Source: Bacteroidota bacterium (GTDB lineage: Bacteria; Bacteroidota; Bacteroidia; Chitinophagales; Chitinophagaceae). Taken from it: DNA of 64,000 nucleotides. Positions within the stretch are counted from its first letter, which is position 1; each line of letters begins with the position of its first letter. Location: contig JAFDXY010000009.1 in the NCBI GenBank assembly GCA_018267725.1, forward strand, positions 372,001 to 436,000, written 5' to 3'. Positions 8,436 to 17,573 of the stretch are shown here, in pieces. The notes below the pieces were generated by a model. The model was not told the DNA's origin and did not search any database. It saw only the letters and a list, made by a program, of their open reading frames with translations. Position numbers and translations under genes: made by a program.

Positions 8436-9821
8436 TTAAGCATAAAATAAATCTAACAACAAAGAAGGCATTAAACCAATTACAATAATTAAAGCAGCAA
8501 TAATTATTAAAAGTGTTTTAAAGAAAGGTTTTATTTCTGTTGTTTCTGCATTACCATCTTTAAAATACATTGCTTGTATAACTCTGAAATAATAATAAAC
8601 ACTTACTGCAGCAAATAATACGGCAACTATTACCAACCATAAATTGCTTGTACTTTCTTTTAATGCACTTGCCAACATATAATATTTGGCAAAAAAGCCC
8701 GCCGTTAAAGGAATGCCAGCTAATGATAATATAAATATTGTATTAGTTGCTGCTAATACAGGTTTTGTTTTTGCTAATCCATTATAACCTTCGTAAGTAT
8801 AATCTTTCATTTTTGTTAATACAGCAAAAGTGCCAATAGTTGCTAAACTGTATGCAACAGTATATAACATTATTCCTTGTTTTCCAAAATCGTTTGGATT
8901 GTATAAAGCAAACAACATAAAACCTGCATGTGCAATGCTTGAGTATGCCAACATTCGTTTTACACTTTGTTGAAATACGGCTGTAATATTTCCTGCCAAT
9001 AAAGTAAGTATTATAATTAAGGGTAATAATATTTTCCAAGAATAACCCATATCTACAGACCTTAACTCAAACAATTTTATAAATGCAATAAAGCCTGCAG
9101 TTTTTACAATAGTAGCCATGAAAGATGTAAATACCGAAGGAGCTCCATCGTACACATCGGGTGTCCAAAAATGAAAAGGTGCTGCAGAAACTTTAAATGA
9201 AAGAGAAATAAAAATAAACAATAAACCTAATGGTAATAATATGCGAAATGCTTGTTGTGCTTCGTTTGCAGCTTTGCTTGCTTCAATTGCAAATAAACCT
9301 GTTCCGCCATAATACAATGCAATACCCATTAATAAAATTCCGGTTGAAAAAGAGCCCATTAAAAAATATTTTAATCCAGCTTCATTACTTTTTAAATTCT
9401 TTTTTTCTGAGCTTGTAAGTACAAACAATGGTATTGTCATTATTTCTACACCTAAAAACAGCATTAATAAATTATTGTAAGAAGAAAGAATAGTTGCACC
9501 GCATAATGAGAAGAATATTAATGCAAAATATTCTGCACCATAAGTGCCAACTTTTACAATTTCATCTCCACTTAATAAAACATATAATAAAGTAAGTGAA
9601 ATAATAATGGTATTGAAAAACATTCCAAACCTGCTTTTGGCAAGCATTCCATGTGTTTGTATATGTATGTTAAACAAATCGTAATACTCTGCCAAATGGC
9701 TTCCTAATAGAATAAATAATAATATAATGGCAAGCAATTTAATGCCTGCATTACTTTTTATAACAATACCGCCAAGCATCATTACAACACCAATTAAAGC
9801 AGAAAAAATTATTGCATTCAT
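8436..9821 (-). CDS. nuoN: NADH-quinone oxidoreductase subunit N
   Basis: Antiporter-like proton-pumping subunit of complex I, with about 14 predicted membrane helices. It has the conserved lysine helix region FKVSAAPFHFWTPDVYDGAP and the discontinuous-helix segment FQQSVKRMLAYSSIAHAGFML. The ATG at 9821 (MNAIIFSAL) is the better start; a longer TTG-started frame adds only nine residues. It is the last gene of the nuo operon, 64 bases after nuoM. Confidence 0.96.
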   Translation of the reverse strand: MNAIIFSALIGVVMMLGGIVIKSNAGIKLLAIILLFILLGSHLAEYYDLFNIHIQTHGMLAKSRFGMFFNTIIISLTLLYVLLSGDEIVKVGTYGAEYFALIFFSLCGATILSSYNNLLMLFLGVEIMTIPLFVLTSSEKKNLKSNEAGLKYFLMGSFSTGILLMGIALYYGGTGLFAIEASKAANEAQQAFRILLPLGLLFIFISLSFKVSAAPFHFWTPDVYDGAPSVFTSFMATIVKTAGFIAFIKLFELRSVDMGYSWKILLPLIIILTLLAGNITAVFQQSVKRMLAYSSIAHAGFMLFALYNPNDFGKQGIMLYTVAYSLATIGTFAVLTKMKDYTYEGYNGLAKTKPVLAATNTIFILSLAGIPLTAGFFAKYYMLASALKESTSNLWLVIVAVLFAAVSVYYYFRVIQAMYFKDGNAETTEIKPFFKTLLIIIAALIIVIGLMPSLLLDLFYA

Positions 9822-9885
9822 AACACCCAATTCAGCCCTTTCGGGCAATTTTTTATTTTATATTTCTGTTTTATCAACCCAAATA

Positions 9886-11289
9886 TTATTTTACCAAGTT
9901 AAACATTGGTTGCGGATACACTCCTAACACAATAATTATTATCACTAAAATAGTTAAAGCTATTTTTATATTACCACTAATATCAACCGCTTTTTCTGTT
10001 AGTGTTACTGTGTTTCCGTAAAATATTTTTTGCACCATATTTAAAGTATAAATGCTACTTAAAATTATGGTTGTGCCTGCAATTGCAGCCATTATAATAT
10101 TGTATTGAAATAATCCGCTAAGCATTAAAAACTCTCCAATAAATGAGCTTGCTAAAGGCAATGCCACATTTGCAAAAGCTAATACAACAATAAAAATTGC
10201 AAGTGCCGGAGCTTTTTGTGCCAAACCACCTAACTCACTTAGTTTACGTGTACCTACTTGTTGTTCAACTGCATCTGCAACAATCCATAAACCAATAACA
10301 ACAATACCATGATTAAACATTTGAATTAATACGCCTTGCATGGCTGTATTGTTTTGAGAAAAAATTGCAGCACACATTAAACTAATATGAGCAATAGAAG
10401 AATAAGCTATTAAACGTTTAATATCATCTTGCCTAATAGCAATTAACGATGCATACACAATTCCAATTATAGATAATATTATTACTATATTACTAAAGTG
10501 ATTTACCGCTTCAGGAAAAATAGGAACCACCCAACGTATTACTGCAAAAATTCCCATTTTAGCCATTACACCGCTTAATGCCATTGTTACACCGGTTGAT
10601 GATTGCTCGTAAGTATCTGGTTGCCATGTATGAAAAGGGAACATGGGCATTTTAATAGCAAACGCTATAAAGAATAACCAAAACAGAATATATTGTTGTT
10701 TATTAGATAAATGCAGATTATAAAATGATTCTAAAGAAAAAGTTTGATTAGGTGTTTGGAAATACAAATAAATAATTCCGCAAAGCATAATTAAAGAGCC
10801 TGCAAACGTATATACAAAAAATTTAAATGTAACTTGTATTCTTTTTTCGCCACCCCACATTGAGCATAAAAAGTAAGCAGGTATTAAAGCCAACTCCCAA
10901 AAAAAGTAAAATAGCAAAGCATCGGTTGCAGTAAATACGCCCATAAAACCTGCTTGCATTAATAACATTAACGCATAAAAACTTTTACTGTTTTTATACT
11001 CGTTTTTATTTATTGCAATAAATATTATTAAGAAAGAAGCCGCAGTTAATAAGCAAAGCATTTTGCTCATTCCATCTAACTTAAAAGAAAAATTACTGCC
11101 CAATAGTTTTAACCACGTTGCATTAAACTGTAAACTACTTGGGTTAAGAAAATAAATTCCTGCAATAATTAATGTTGTTGAAATTATTGTAGAAAATAAA
11201 GCCCAAGCTTTAACAGCTTTTGCATTTTGTAAACCGAAAGAAACCAAACCGGTTAATAAGGGTATTAATATAAGCCAAACAGGAACCAT
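9886..11289 (-). CDS. nuoM: NADH-quinone oxidoreductase subunit M
   Basis: Middle antiporter-like subunit of the complex I membrane arm; 467 residues and about 14 helices. The conserved Glu-bearing helix (FYFFWELALIPAYFL), the pump Lys segment (IKMPMFPFHTWQPDTY) and the broken helix (IKRLIAYSSIAHISLM) are all present. It lies 20 bases downstream of nuoL and is surely co-transcribed. Confidence 0.96.
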   Translation of the reverse strand: MVPVWLILIPLLTGLVSFGLQNAKAVKAWALFSTIISTTLIIAGIYFLNPSSLQFNATWLKLLGSNFSFKLDGMSKMLCLLTAASFLIIFIAINKNEYKNSKSFYALMLLMQAGFMGVFTATDALLFYFFWELALIPAYFLCSMWGGEKRIQVTFKFFVYTFAGSLIMLCGIIYLYFQTPNQTFSLESFYNLHLSNKQQYILFWLFFIAFAIKMPMFPFHTWQPDTYEQSSTGVTMALSGVMAKMGIFAVIRWVVPIFPEAVNHFSNIVIILSIIGIVYASLIAIRQDDIKRLIAYSSIAHISLMCAAIFSQNNTAMQGVLIQMFNHGIVVIGLWIVADAVEQQVGTRKLSELGGLAQKAPALAIFIVVLAFANVALPLASSFIGEFLMLSGLFQYNIIMAAIAGTTIILSSIYTLNMVQKIFYGNTVTLTEKAVDISGNIKIALTILVIIIIVLGVYPQPMFNLVK

Positions 11290-11309
11290 AGATATCTTTT
11301 ACAATTCAA

Positions 11310-13214
11310 TTAGAAATATTTATAAAAAAAACTGAGAATATGGTTGTCGTTAATCCAAACATATATCAGTACAATTATTGCCAATACCATAAATAAAATA
11401 TAACCACCTACTAAACCACTTTGCAATAAACGTAATTGTCTTGCAGAATAATTTACTAATTTGCCCACACCATTTACCATTCCATCTATACCTCTTCTTT
11501 CAATAATATTTTTAAAAAAACTTCCTAAACTGTTTAGTGGTTTAACAATAATATTATCGTACAACTCATCAACATACCATTTGTTTTCTAACACTTTGGC
11601 AAAGCCTTGTGCATCTTGCAATTCAGGTTTTTTGCTAAATTTATTTATTGCTATAACAATTGCTATTACTGCAACTGCAACAGAAATTCCCATTAACATA
11701 TATTCAGTTGAATGAGAAGCTTCATGCACAACTTCTGATGTTATTGCAGGAGATAAAAATTGATGTAATGAACTATGTCCGCCTAAAACTTCGGGAACAT
11801 TAAAAAATCCACCAACAACACTTAATGCTGCTAAAACAATTAAAGGAATAGTCATTGCAGAAGGGCTTTCATGTAAATGATGTGCTTGCTCGTGCGAGCC
11901 TCTAAAATTTCCTAAAAAAGTTGTTGCATATAATCTAAACATATAAAATGCAGTTAGTGCAGCAGTAGCAACACCAATGCCCCAATAAATTGGATTTTTT
12001 GCATACGCTGCCGCTAATATTTCATCTTTAGAAAAGAAACCGCTGAATGGCGGAATACCTGATATAGCAATACAACCAACTAAAAATGTAATATGTGTAA
12101 TAGGTAAATATTTTTTTAATCCACCCATTTTTCTCATGTCTTGTTCGTGATGCATTGCATGAATAACAGAGCCTGCACCTAAAAATAATAACGCTTTAAA
12201 AAAGGCATGCGTCATTACATGAAATACAGCTCCGGTATAAGCTCCAACGCCTAATCCTAAAAACATATATCCTAATTGACTAACTGTTGAATAAGCCAAT
12301 ACTTTTTTAATATCATTTTGTTTAATAGCAATAGTTGCTGCAAACAATGCTGTTGCAAGTCCTACAATTGCAACTAAGTGTTGCGTTACTTCACTTAAAG
12401 AATATAATATATTACTTCTTGTTATCATATAAATACCTGCCGTAACCATTGTTGCAGCATGTATTAATGCAGATACGGGTGTTGGACCAGCCATTGCATC
12501 GGGCAGCCAAGTGTATAAAGGTATTTGTGCACTTTTACCCATTGCACCTATAAATAATAAAATGGTAATAGCTGTAATATCTGCTGAGGAGAAGTTAGAA
12601 GTTGCAGCAAAAACATCTGTATAATTAACTGTTCCAATTTTTGCAATCATCCAAAATACAGCTAATAAAAAACCTAAATCGCCAATACGGTTCATTATAA
12701 ATGCTTTCTTAGCTGCATAGTTGTAATTATCATTCTTAAACCAAAATCCAATTAATAAATAAGAACATAAACCAACACCTTCCCATCCAAAAAACATAAT
12801 TACATAGTTGGCACCCATTACCAACAATAACATTGAGAATACGAATAGGTTTAAGTATGCAAAATATCTTCCGTAATGTTCATTGGTTTCTTCGTGCATG
12901 TAAGCAGCAGAATACAAATGAATTAAAAAACCAATGCCTGTAATAATTAATAAGAATAAAGAAGATAGCTGATCTATTTGAAAAGCAAACGGGATAACTA
13001 ATTTATCTAAATTTATTAAATTGAAATAGTTTATTATTTGTCCACCGCTGCTTTTAACTTGAAAAAATAATACAAGGCTAATAACAAACGATGCTAATAT
13101 TACACCACTACCTATAATTGCAATTACAGATTTTGATAAACTTTTACGCAACAACCCATTAATTAAAAATCCGATTAAGGGTAATAAAGGAATTAAATAC
13201 ACTAACTGATTCAT
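11310..13214 (-). CDS. nuoL: NADH-quinone oxidoreductase subunit L
   Basis: Distal proton-pumping subunit of complex I; 634 residues, full length. The core shows FFGWEGVGLCSYLLIGFW, KSAQIPLYTWLPDAMAGPTP and IKKVLAYSTVSQLGYM. The C-terminal part has the amphipathic piston-like helix region and a last anchoring helix, so it is not truncated. A 69-base spacer with an inverted heptad repeat separates it from nuoK. Confidence 0.97.
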   Translation of the reverse strand: MNQLVYLIPLLPLIGFLINGLLRKSLSKSVIAIIGSGVILASFVISLVLFFQVKSSGGQIINYFNLINLDKLVIPFAFQIDQLSSLFLLIITGIGFLIHLYSAAYMHEETNEHYGRYFAYLNLFVFSMLLLVMGANYVIMFFGWEGVGLCSYLLIGFWFKNDNYNYAAKKAFIMNRIGDLGFLLAVFWMIAKIGTVNYTDVFAATSNFSSADITAITILLFIGAMGKSAQIPLYTWLPDAMAGPTPVSALIHAATMVTAGIYMITRSNILYSLSEVTQHLVAIVGLATALFAATIAIKQNDIKKVLAYSTVSQLGYMFLGLGVGAYTGAVFHVMTHAFFKALLFLGAGSVIHAMHHEQDMRKMGGLKKYLPITHITFLVGCIAISGIPPFSGFFSKDEILAAAYAKNPIYWGIGVATAALTAFYMFRLYATTFLGNFRGSHEQAHHLHESPSAMTIPLIVLAALSVVGGFFNVPEVLGGHSSLHQFLSPAITSEVVHEASHSTEYMLMGISVAVAVIAIVIAINKFSKKPELQDAQGFAKVLENKWYVDELYDNIIVKPLNSLGSFFKNIIERRGIDGMVNGVGKLVNYSARQLRLLQSGLVGGYILFMVLAIIVLIYVWINDNHILSFFYKYF

Positions 13215-13221
13215 ATTAGAA

Positions 13222-13290
13222 GAATTATGAATTATGAATGATAAGTTTACTTACACCTATCGTTCATAATTTAATATTCATAATTAATTT
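13222..13290. repeat. Inverted heptad repeat, nuoK-nuoL spacer
   Basis: The left arm is three 7-base units (GAATTAT, GAATTAT, GAATGAT; 13222-13242). The right arm runs the other way with units such as TTCATAA, TTTATTA-like and TTCATAA (13263-13290). The arms are 20 bases apart and together fill nearly all of the spacer. Confidence 0.75.
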
Positions 13291-13613
13291 TTAAGTCTGT
13301 TTAAAAAATTTATATCTATTGAATGTACATTTCTAAACATCATTACAATAATGGCTAAGCCAATACTTACTTCTGCAGCAGCTACAACCATTATAAAAAA
13401 AACAAACAATTGCCCTTCAATACCAACATTAGTATTATTTGCTGTGGCAGCAGCATTGTGCATTTTAGAAAACGCAACCAATAATAAATTGGCAGCATTT
13501 AACATTAGTTCAATACACATAAAAATAATAATGGCATTGCGGCGTATTAAAACACCAATTATACCAATACAAAACAATACTAACGCTAAAATGATATAAT
13601 ATTGAATAGGCAT
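13284..13613 (-). CDS. nuoK: NADH-quinone oxidoreductase subunit K
   Basis: Small membrane subunit of complex I with three helices; 109 residues. Conserved Glu residues lie in helix 2 ([15 protein letters not shown]) and helix 3 ([15 protein letters not shown]), as in the family. Its stop codon region runs into the heptad repeat shared with the nuoL side. Confidence 0.96.
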   Translation of the reverse strand: MPIQYYIILALVLFCIGIIGVLIRRNAIIIFMCIELMLNAANLLLVAFSKMHNAAATANNTNVGIEGQLFVFFIMVVAAAEVSIGLAIIVMMFRNVHSIDINFLNRLKN

Positions 13614-13620
13614 ATTTCTG

Positions 13621-13707
13621 TTAATAGTTTATAGTCGGCAGACTACGATATTTATTTTATAATTATCAAAATCTATGGGCTGTTAACCATAGACTATTGA
13701 CTGTCAA
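13621..13707. repeat. Inverted heptad repeat, nuoJ-nuoK spacer
   Basis: The left arm has units TTAATAG and TTTATAG (from 13621). The right arm has CTATGGG, CTGTTAA, CCATAGA, CTATTGA and CTGTCAA (13673-13707). Read on the opposite strand, the left arm has the same CTATnnA character. The right arm overlaps the nuoJ stop codon (13704-13706). Confidence 0.75.
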
Positions 13708-14207
13708 TCTTTTTTTCCAATTACAACAGCACCAATCATAGCACTTAAAAATAATACGCTGCTTATTTCAAACGGTACTACATAACTGCTAAACAATTCT
13801 TTTCCCAATACTTTTATTAAACCAATATCGCCAGTTTTGGTTACTGCAATTTTACCTTTAATTTCTGTTGCCTGACGCACTAATGAAATTAAAATAATTA
13901 ACAAACAACCACCCGATACTACTCCCGTTAATTTCATCCATAAATTTTTTTGAGGTTCTGTTTCTTTGTTTAAATTCATTAACATTAATACAAATAAAAA
14001 CAGTACCATTATAGCACCTGCATAAACTATTATGTTTACAATAGCAATAAATTGTGCGTTTAATAAAACATAATGACCCGATATTGCAAAAAATACAGCA
14101 ATCAGCCACAACACACTATGCACAGGGCTTTTGCTTAATACAACCATTATGGCACTAATAACTGCCAATGCACTTAAAAACCAAAATATTATTTCTGTTA
14201 TAGCCAT
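13704..14207 (-). CDS. nuoJ: NADH-quinone oxidoreductase subunit J
   Basis: Membrane subunit of complex I with five helices; 167 residues. The conserved helix-3 segment NIIVYAGAIMVLFLFVLMLMN contains the pi-bulge region that links quinone reduction to pumping. The last codons and the stop lie inside a heptad repeat array, so the C-terminal end may have been changed by that element. Confidence 0.95.
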   Translation of the reverse strand: MAITEIIFWFLSALAVISAIMVVLSKSPVHSVLWLIAVFFAISGHYVLLNAQFIAIVNIIVYAGAIMVLFLFVLMLMNLNKETEPQKNLWMKLTGVVSGGCLLIILISLVRQATEIKGKIAVTKTGDIGLIKVLGKELFSSYVVPFEISSVLFLSAMIGAVVIGKKD

Positions 14208-14214
14208 AAAACAA

Positions 14215-14278
14215 TTTGCAAATTTGTGAATGTGTGAACATGCGAATTATTTTCATTTGCACATCTACACATTTGCAT
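14215..14278. repeat. Inverted 8-base-period repeat, nuoI-nuoJ spacer
   Basis: Eight 8-base units can be laid end to end. The left arm is TTTGCAAA, TTTGTGAA, TGTGTGAA, CATGCGAA and the right arm is ATTTGCAC, ATCTACAC, ATTTGCAT, with one linker unit between them. The arms are roughly inverted copies. It fills the whole nuoI-nuoJ spacer. Confidence 0.7.
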
Positions 14279-14283
14279 ATTAG

Positions 14284-14814
14284 TTAATTTCCTTTTGCTT
14301 TTGCGTAACCTTCCGGATCTGTTTTAGGATTTGGAATTAATAAATTTTCTTTTCCATACACAAAACTTTCTCTATTAAAATTAGCACCAGCAAATGTTTC
14401 ACTTAAATACACTGCATCTTTAGGACAAGCTTCTTCGCATAAACCACAAAATATGCAACGCAACATATTAATTTCATAACGTGCTGCATATTTTTCTTCT
14501 CTGTATAAATGTTCTTCTCCCGGTAATCTTTCGGCAGCTTCCATTGTTATGGCTTCGGCGGGGCAAGCCACGGCACACAAACCACAGGCCGTGCATCTTT
14601 CACGCCCTTCTTCATCTCTGTTCAAAACATGTAAGCCTCTAAACACAGGGCTAAAAGTTCTTTTAACTTCAGGATACTGAATGGTAGGTTTCTTTTTAAA
14701 TATATGACTAAAAGTTATAATTAAACCTTTTAATATATTCCACAAATAAACCCTTTCAATAAAACTTAAAGGTTTACGTTCAACTAATTTTGCTCTATTT
14801 GTTAATGTTTGCAT
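14284..14814 (-). CDS. nuoI: NADH-quinone oxidoreductase subunit I
   Basis: Carries iron-sulfur clusters N6a and N6b between the NADH arm and the quinone site. Two complete 4Fe-4S motifs are visible (Cys74, 77, 80, 84 and Cys120, 123, 126, 130). The N-terminal amphipathic region (residues 18-40) sits on the membrane. Length is 176 residues, as usual. Two small membrane-protein genes separate it from nuoH. Confidence 0.97.
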   Translation of the reverse strand: MQTLTNRAKLVERKPLSFIERVYLWNILKGLIITFSHIFKKKPTIQYPEVKRTFSPVFRGLHVLNRDEEGRERCTACGLCAVACPAEAITMEAAERLPGEEHLYREEKYAARYEINMLRCIFCGLCEEACPKDAVYLSETFAGANFNRESFVYGKENLLIPNPKTDPEGYAKAKGN

Positions 14815-14895
14815 TGTAAAATGTTTGCAAATATATTTTTTGTACTCAACTAAACAATTCTATTTCGCTTCCGTTGCGTCGCACACTTATACGCT

Positions 14896-15150
14896 TTATT
14901 CTTTATTCAACTTAAATAAAGAAGGTTTTATAAAATATACAATTTTCGGAAGCATATATAAAACCATTACTAATAATAAAATCCATCTAATAAAATCCAG
15001 AAGATCTTTACTCACAAAATGACTTCTTGCATACATTCTTATAATTGCATTCAATATTAAAAATAAAGAAAGCAATATAGATGAAACATCCATCAACCTT
15101 TTCCAAAAAGGTTTTACATCTTTATCATATCGTAAGCTTTTTATTTTCAC
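14896..15150 (-). CDS. Small two-helix membrane protein in nuo operon
   Basis: Unrecognised protein of 84 residues with two hydrophobic helices (about 19-38 and 53-74) and a basic N-terminus. It begins with GTG one base after the stop of the preceding small gene, so the two are translationally coupled. Its start (MKIKSLRYDK) lines up without gaps with that gene product (MIQQTIFTDK), which suggests an old duplication. It lies between nuoH and nuoI; a role with complex I is only a guess from position. Confidence 0.65.
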   Translation of the reverse strand: MKIKSLRYDKDVKPFWKRLMDVSSILLSLFLILNAIIRMYARSHFVSKDLLDFIRWILLLVMVLYMLPKIVYFIKPSLFKLNKE

Positions 15151-15151
15151 A

Positions 15152-15379
15152 TTAGTAACTTAACATTTTTTTATTTTTTTTATACAAAAAAAGAAAAAAA
15201 ATTAAACAAATACCAGCTATTATTTGCATAGAGTAAATGCTAATTCTTACTATATCTTTTTCCCAAATCCAACCATTCCCATCAAAAATAGCAGACCAGC
15301 ATAAAACGTATGAAACAATAGCAATAACTCTCCATTGCTTCTTTATTGTTTTATCTGTAAATATTGTTTGCTGTATCAT
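15152..15379 (-). CDS. Small two-helix membrane protein after nuoH
   Basis: Unrecognised protein of 75 residues from the ATG at 15379, two bases after the nuoH stop. An ATG at 15397 would add six residues and overlap nuoH. Two hydrophobic helices lie at about 17-35 and 47-67, and the tail is lysine-rich (YKKNKKML). It is probably a paralogue of the following gene. The short start is preferred because it aligns with that paralogue. Confidence 0.6.
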   Translation of the reverse strand: MIQQTIFTDKTIKKQWRVIAIVSYVLCWSAIFDGNGWIWEKDIVRISIYSMQIIAGICLIFFLFLYKKNKKMLSY

Positions 15380-15381
15380 CT

Positions 15382-16437
15382 TTATTTTTTCAACCATAAA
15401 ATTACGGCACCTGTAATTAGCATATTTAATAATGCCAATGGTAGCATGGTTTTCCAACCAAGCTTCATCAATTGGTCGTATCTAAATCTTGGAATTGTCC
15501 ACCGTACCCACATAAAAAAGAAAATAAATATTACCACTTTTATCATTAAACATACAACGCCTGCCAATGCTAACCAATTACCCCAATCGGCATGTTTGGT
15601 TTCATCAAAAAACGGAATATCATAACCACCAAAAAATAAAGTTGCCATTATTACACTGCTAATAAACATATTAATGTATTCGGCAAATAAATAAAAGCCC
15701 AATTTCATACTTGAATATTCTTGATGGTAACCAAAGTTTAATTCGTTTTCTGCTTCTGGTAAATCAAACGGAGTTCTGTTACACTCTGCAAAAGCACAAA
15801 CTAAGAATAATAAAAAACCTAATGGTTGGTACACTACATTCCAAAAATGACCGGGTTGCATTTGTTGTTTTACAATTTCGCCTAATTGTAAAGTGCCTGT
15901 AATCATTAATAATGCAATTAAACTAATACCCATTGCCAACTCGTAACTAATTGCTTGAGATGCACCACGCAATGCAGCCAATAAAGAAAATTTATTGTTA
16001 CTTGCCCAACCGCCAATCATTATTCCGTAAACGCCTAAACTAACTACGCCAAACACATATAAAATTCCAATATTTATATCGGCAATTTGTAAAGCAACGG
16101 TTCTGCCAAAGGCAACTATTTTATCTCCCCAAGGTATTACGGCACAGGTCATTAAAGCGGCAACCATTGCCAACGCTGGACCTAACACAAATAAAAATTT
16201 GTTTGAGTTATTAGGAATAATTTCTTCTTTCATTATTAATTTCAAACCATCGGCAAACGGTTGAAATAAACCAAAGGGGCCTGCTCTGTTGGGGCCTGGT
16301 CTATCTTGTAATATTGCAGCTACTTTACGCTCGGCAAAAGTTGTATATAATGCAATGCCTAAACTTGCAAATATGATTACTGCAATTAAAATTAATTTTT
16401 CAAAAAATAAAAACCAATCAATAGAAAGTAGTGTCAT
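15382..16437 (-). CDS. nuoH: NADH-quinone oxidoreductase subunit H
   Basis: Membrane subunit that forms the quinone channel where the two arms of complex I meet. It has 351 residues and about eight helices. Conserved acidic loops are present: AERKVAAILQDRPGPNRAGPFG near the N-terminus and FAECNRTPFDLPEAENEL in the quinone-site loop. RYDQLMKLGWK is the usual C-terminal signature. It starts nine bases after nuoG. Confidence 0.97.
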   Translation of the reverse strand: MTLLSIDWFLFFEKLILIAVIIFASLGIALYTTFAERKVAAILQDRPGPNRAGPFGLFQPFADGLKLIMKEEIIPNNSNKFLFVLGPALAMVAALMTCAVIPWGDKIVAFGRTVALQIADINIGILYVFGVVSLGVYGIMIGGWASNNKFSLLAALRGASQAISYELAMGISLIALLMITGTLQLGEIVKQQMQPGHFWNVVYQPLGFLLFLVCAFAECNRTPFDLPEAENELNFGYHQEYSSMKLGFYLFAEYINMFISSVIMATLFFGGYDIPFFDETKHADWGNWLALAGVVCLMIKVVIFIFFFMWVRWTIPRFRYDQLMKLGWKTMLPLALLNMLITGAVILWLKK

Positions 16438-16446
16438 CTCTATAAA

Positions 16447-17547
16447 TTATTTATTAAAGTCTGTTGAATGTGCCGGCCCTTTTATTTCACTTAAATCAAT
16501 ATTTGTTCTATTTACTTCGCTTACATCATGAATGTCCATAATTAATCTGGGTTCACGGTGCATTAAATCTGGTAAAAACTCTTGTGGTTTTTGTAATGTT
16601 TCATAATGCCCTTGCGAAATAACTGAATGCCTGTTGATATGTGTTGGCCCTTCAATAACCCAATCATTCACCTGTTTTTTATCAAACCTACATTCATTGC
16701 AAATCCATCCAGTTTTTCCATTGCTTGCTTCTTTTACTTCGCCCCATTCATCTCTGCGTGCAGTAACTCTAAATACTTCATCTCCACGCATCCATAAACG
16801 AACTTCACCACAACATTTAGTGCAATTTCTATGAGCATCTACAGGCTTTGTAAACCATACACGGTTTTTAAATCGGAATGTTTTATCGGTTAATGCACCT
16901 ACGGGGCAAACATCTATTACATTTCCTATAAAATCGTGTTGTAAATTTTTTTCAATATAAGTAGCAATTTGTGCATGCTCTCCTCTATCTAAAACACCAT
17001 GTTCTCTTTGTTCGGTTAATTGCTCTGCAGCAAATACACAACGGTAGCATAGAATGCAACGCGTCATGTGTAGTTGAATTTTATCGCCTAAATCTATTTT
17101 ATGAAAAATTCTTTTTTCAAATTCATATCGCGATGCTTCTTTGCCATGCGAGTAACTTAAATCTTGTAAATCACATTCTCCTGCCTGATCGCAAATAGGG
17201 CAATCTAAAGGATGGTTGATTAATAAAAATTCTACTACCCCTTGGCGTGCATCTATAACTTTTGAAGAAGTAATATTTTTTACTTCCATGCCATCCATTA
17301 CCGTTGTTCTGCAACTGGCAACTAATTTGGGCATTGGGCGTGGATCTTTTTCTGAGCCTTTGCTTACTTCTACTAAGCAGGTACGGCATTTGCCGCCGCT
17401 GCCTTCTAATTTACTGTAGTAGCACATTGCCGGCGGAGCAACATCTCCTCCTATTTTACGTGCTGCATTTAAAATAGTTGTGCCTGCGGGTACTTGTACC
17501 GTTATGTTATCTATTGTTACTTTAAGTAATGGTGTTCCTTCTGCCAT
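16447..17547 (-). CDS. nuoG: NADH-quinone oxidoreductase subunit G, short form
   Basis: Iron-sulfur subunit of the NADH arm. Only the N-terminal modules are present: a 2Fe-2S ferredoxin domain (Cys42, Cys54, Cys57, Cys79), the His/Cys motif HPLDCPICDQAGECDLQ and two further cysteine clusters (RCILCYRC and CTKCCGEVRLW...CNEC). The molybdopterin-oxidoreductase-like body of the roughly 900-residue E. coli NuoG is absent. The frame ends cleanly at 366 residues and nuoH follows directly. A short NuoG is, as far as I recall, usual in Bacteroidota, so this is not a pseudogene. Confidence 0.92.
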   Translation of the reverse strand: MAEGTPLLKVTIDNITVQVPAGTTILNAARKIGGDVAPPAMCYYSKLEGSGGKCRTCLVEVSKGSEKDPRPMPKLVASCRTTVMDGMEVKNITSSKVIDARQGVVEFLLINHPLDCPICDQAGECDLQDLSYSHGKEASRYEFEKRIFHKIDLGDKIQLHMTRCILCYRCVFAAEQLTEQREHGVLDRGEHAQIATYIEKNLQHDFIGNVIDVCPVGALTDKTFRFKNRVWFTKPVDAHRNCTKCCGEVRLWMRGDEVFRVTARRDEWGEVKEASNGKTGWICNECRFDKKQVNDWVIEGPTHINRHSVISQGHYETLQKPQEFLPDLMHREPRLIMDIHDVSEVNRTNIDLSEIKGPAHSTDFNK

Positions 17548-17573
17548 ATTGCCAAGGATATATATTTAATAAA

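Noticed and set aside
15398..15457. Extension of the small gene after nuoH into nuoH
   Set aside because: It would start at TTG inside nuoH. The ATG at 15379 aligns with the paralogue start.
16447..17547. NuoG as a truncated pseudogene
   Set aside because: The frame ends cleanly, all cluster cysteines are present and nuoH follows after nine bases. Short NuoG proteins occur in this phylum.
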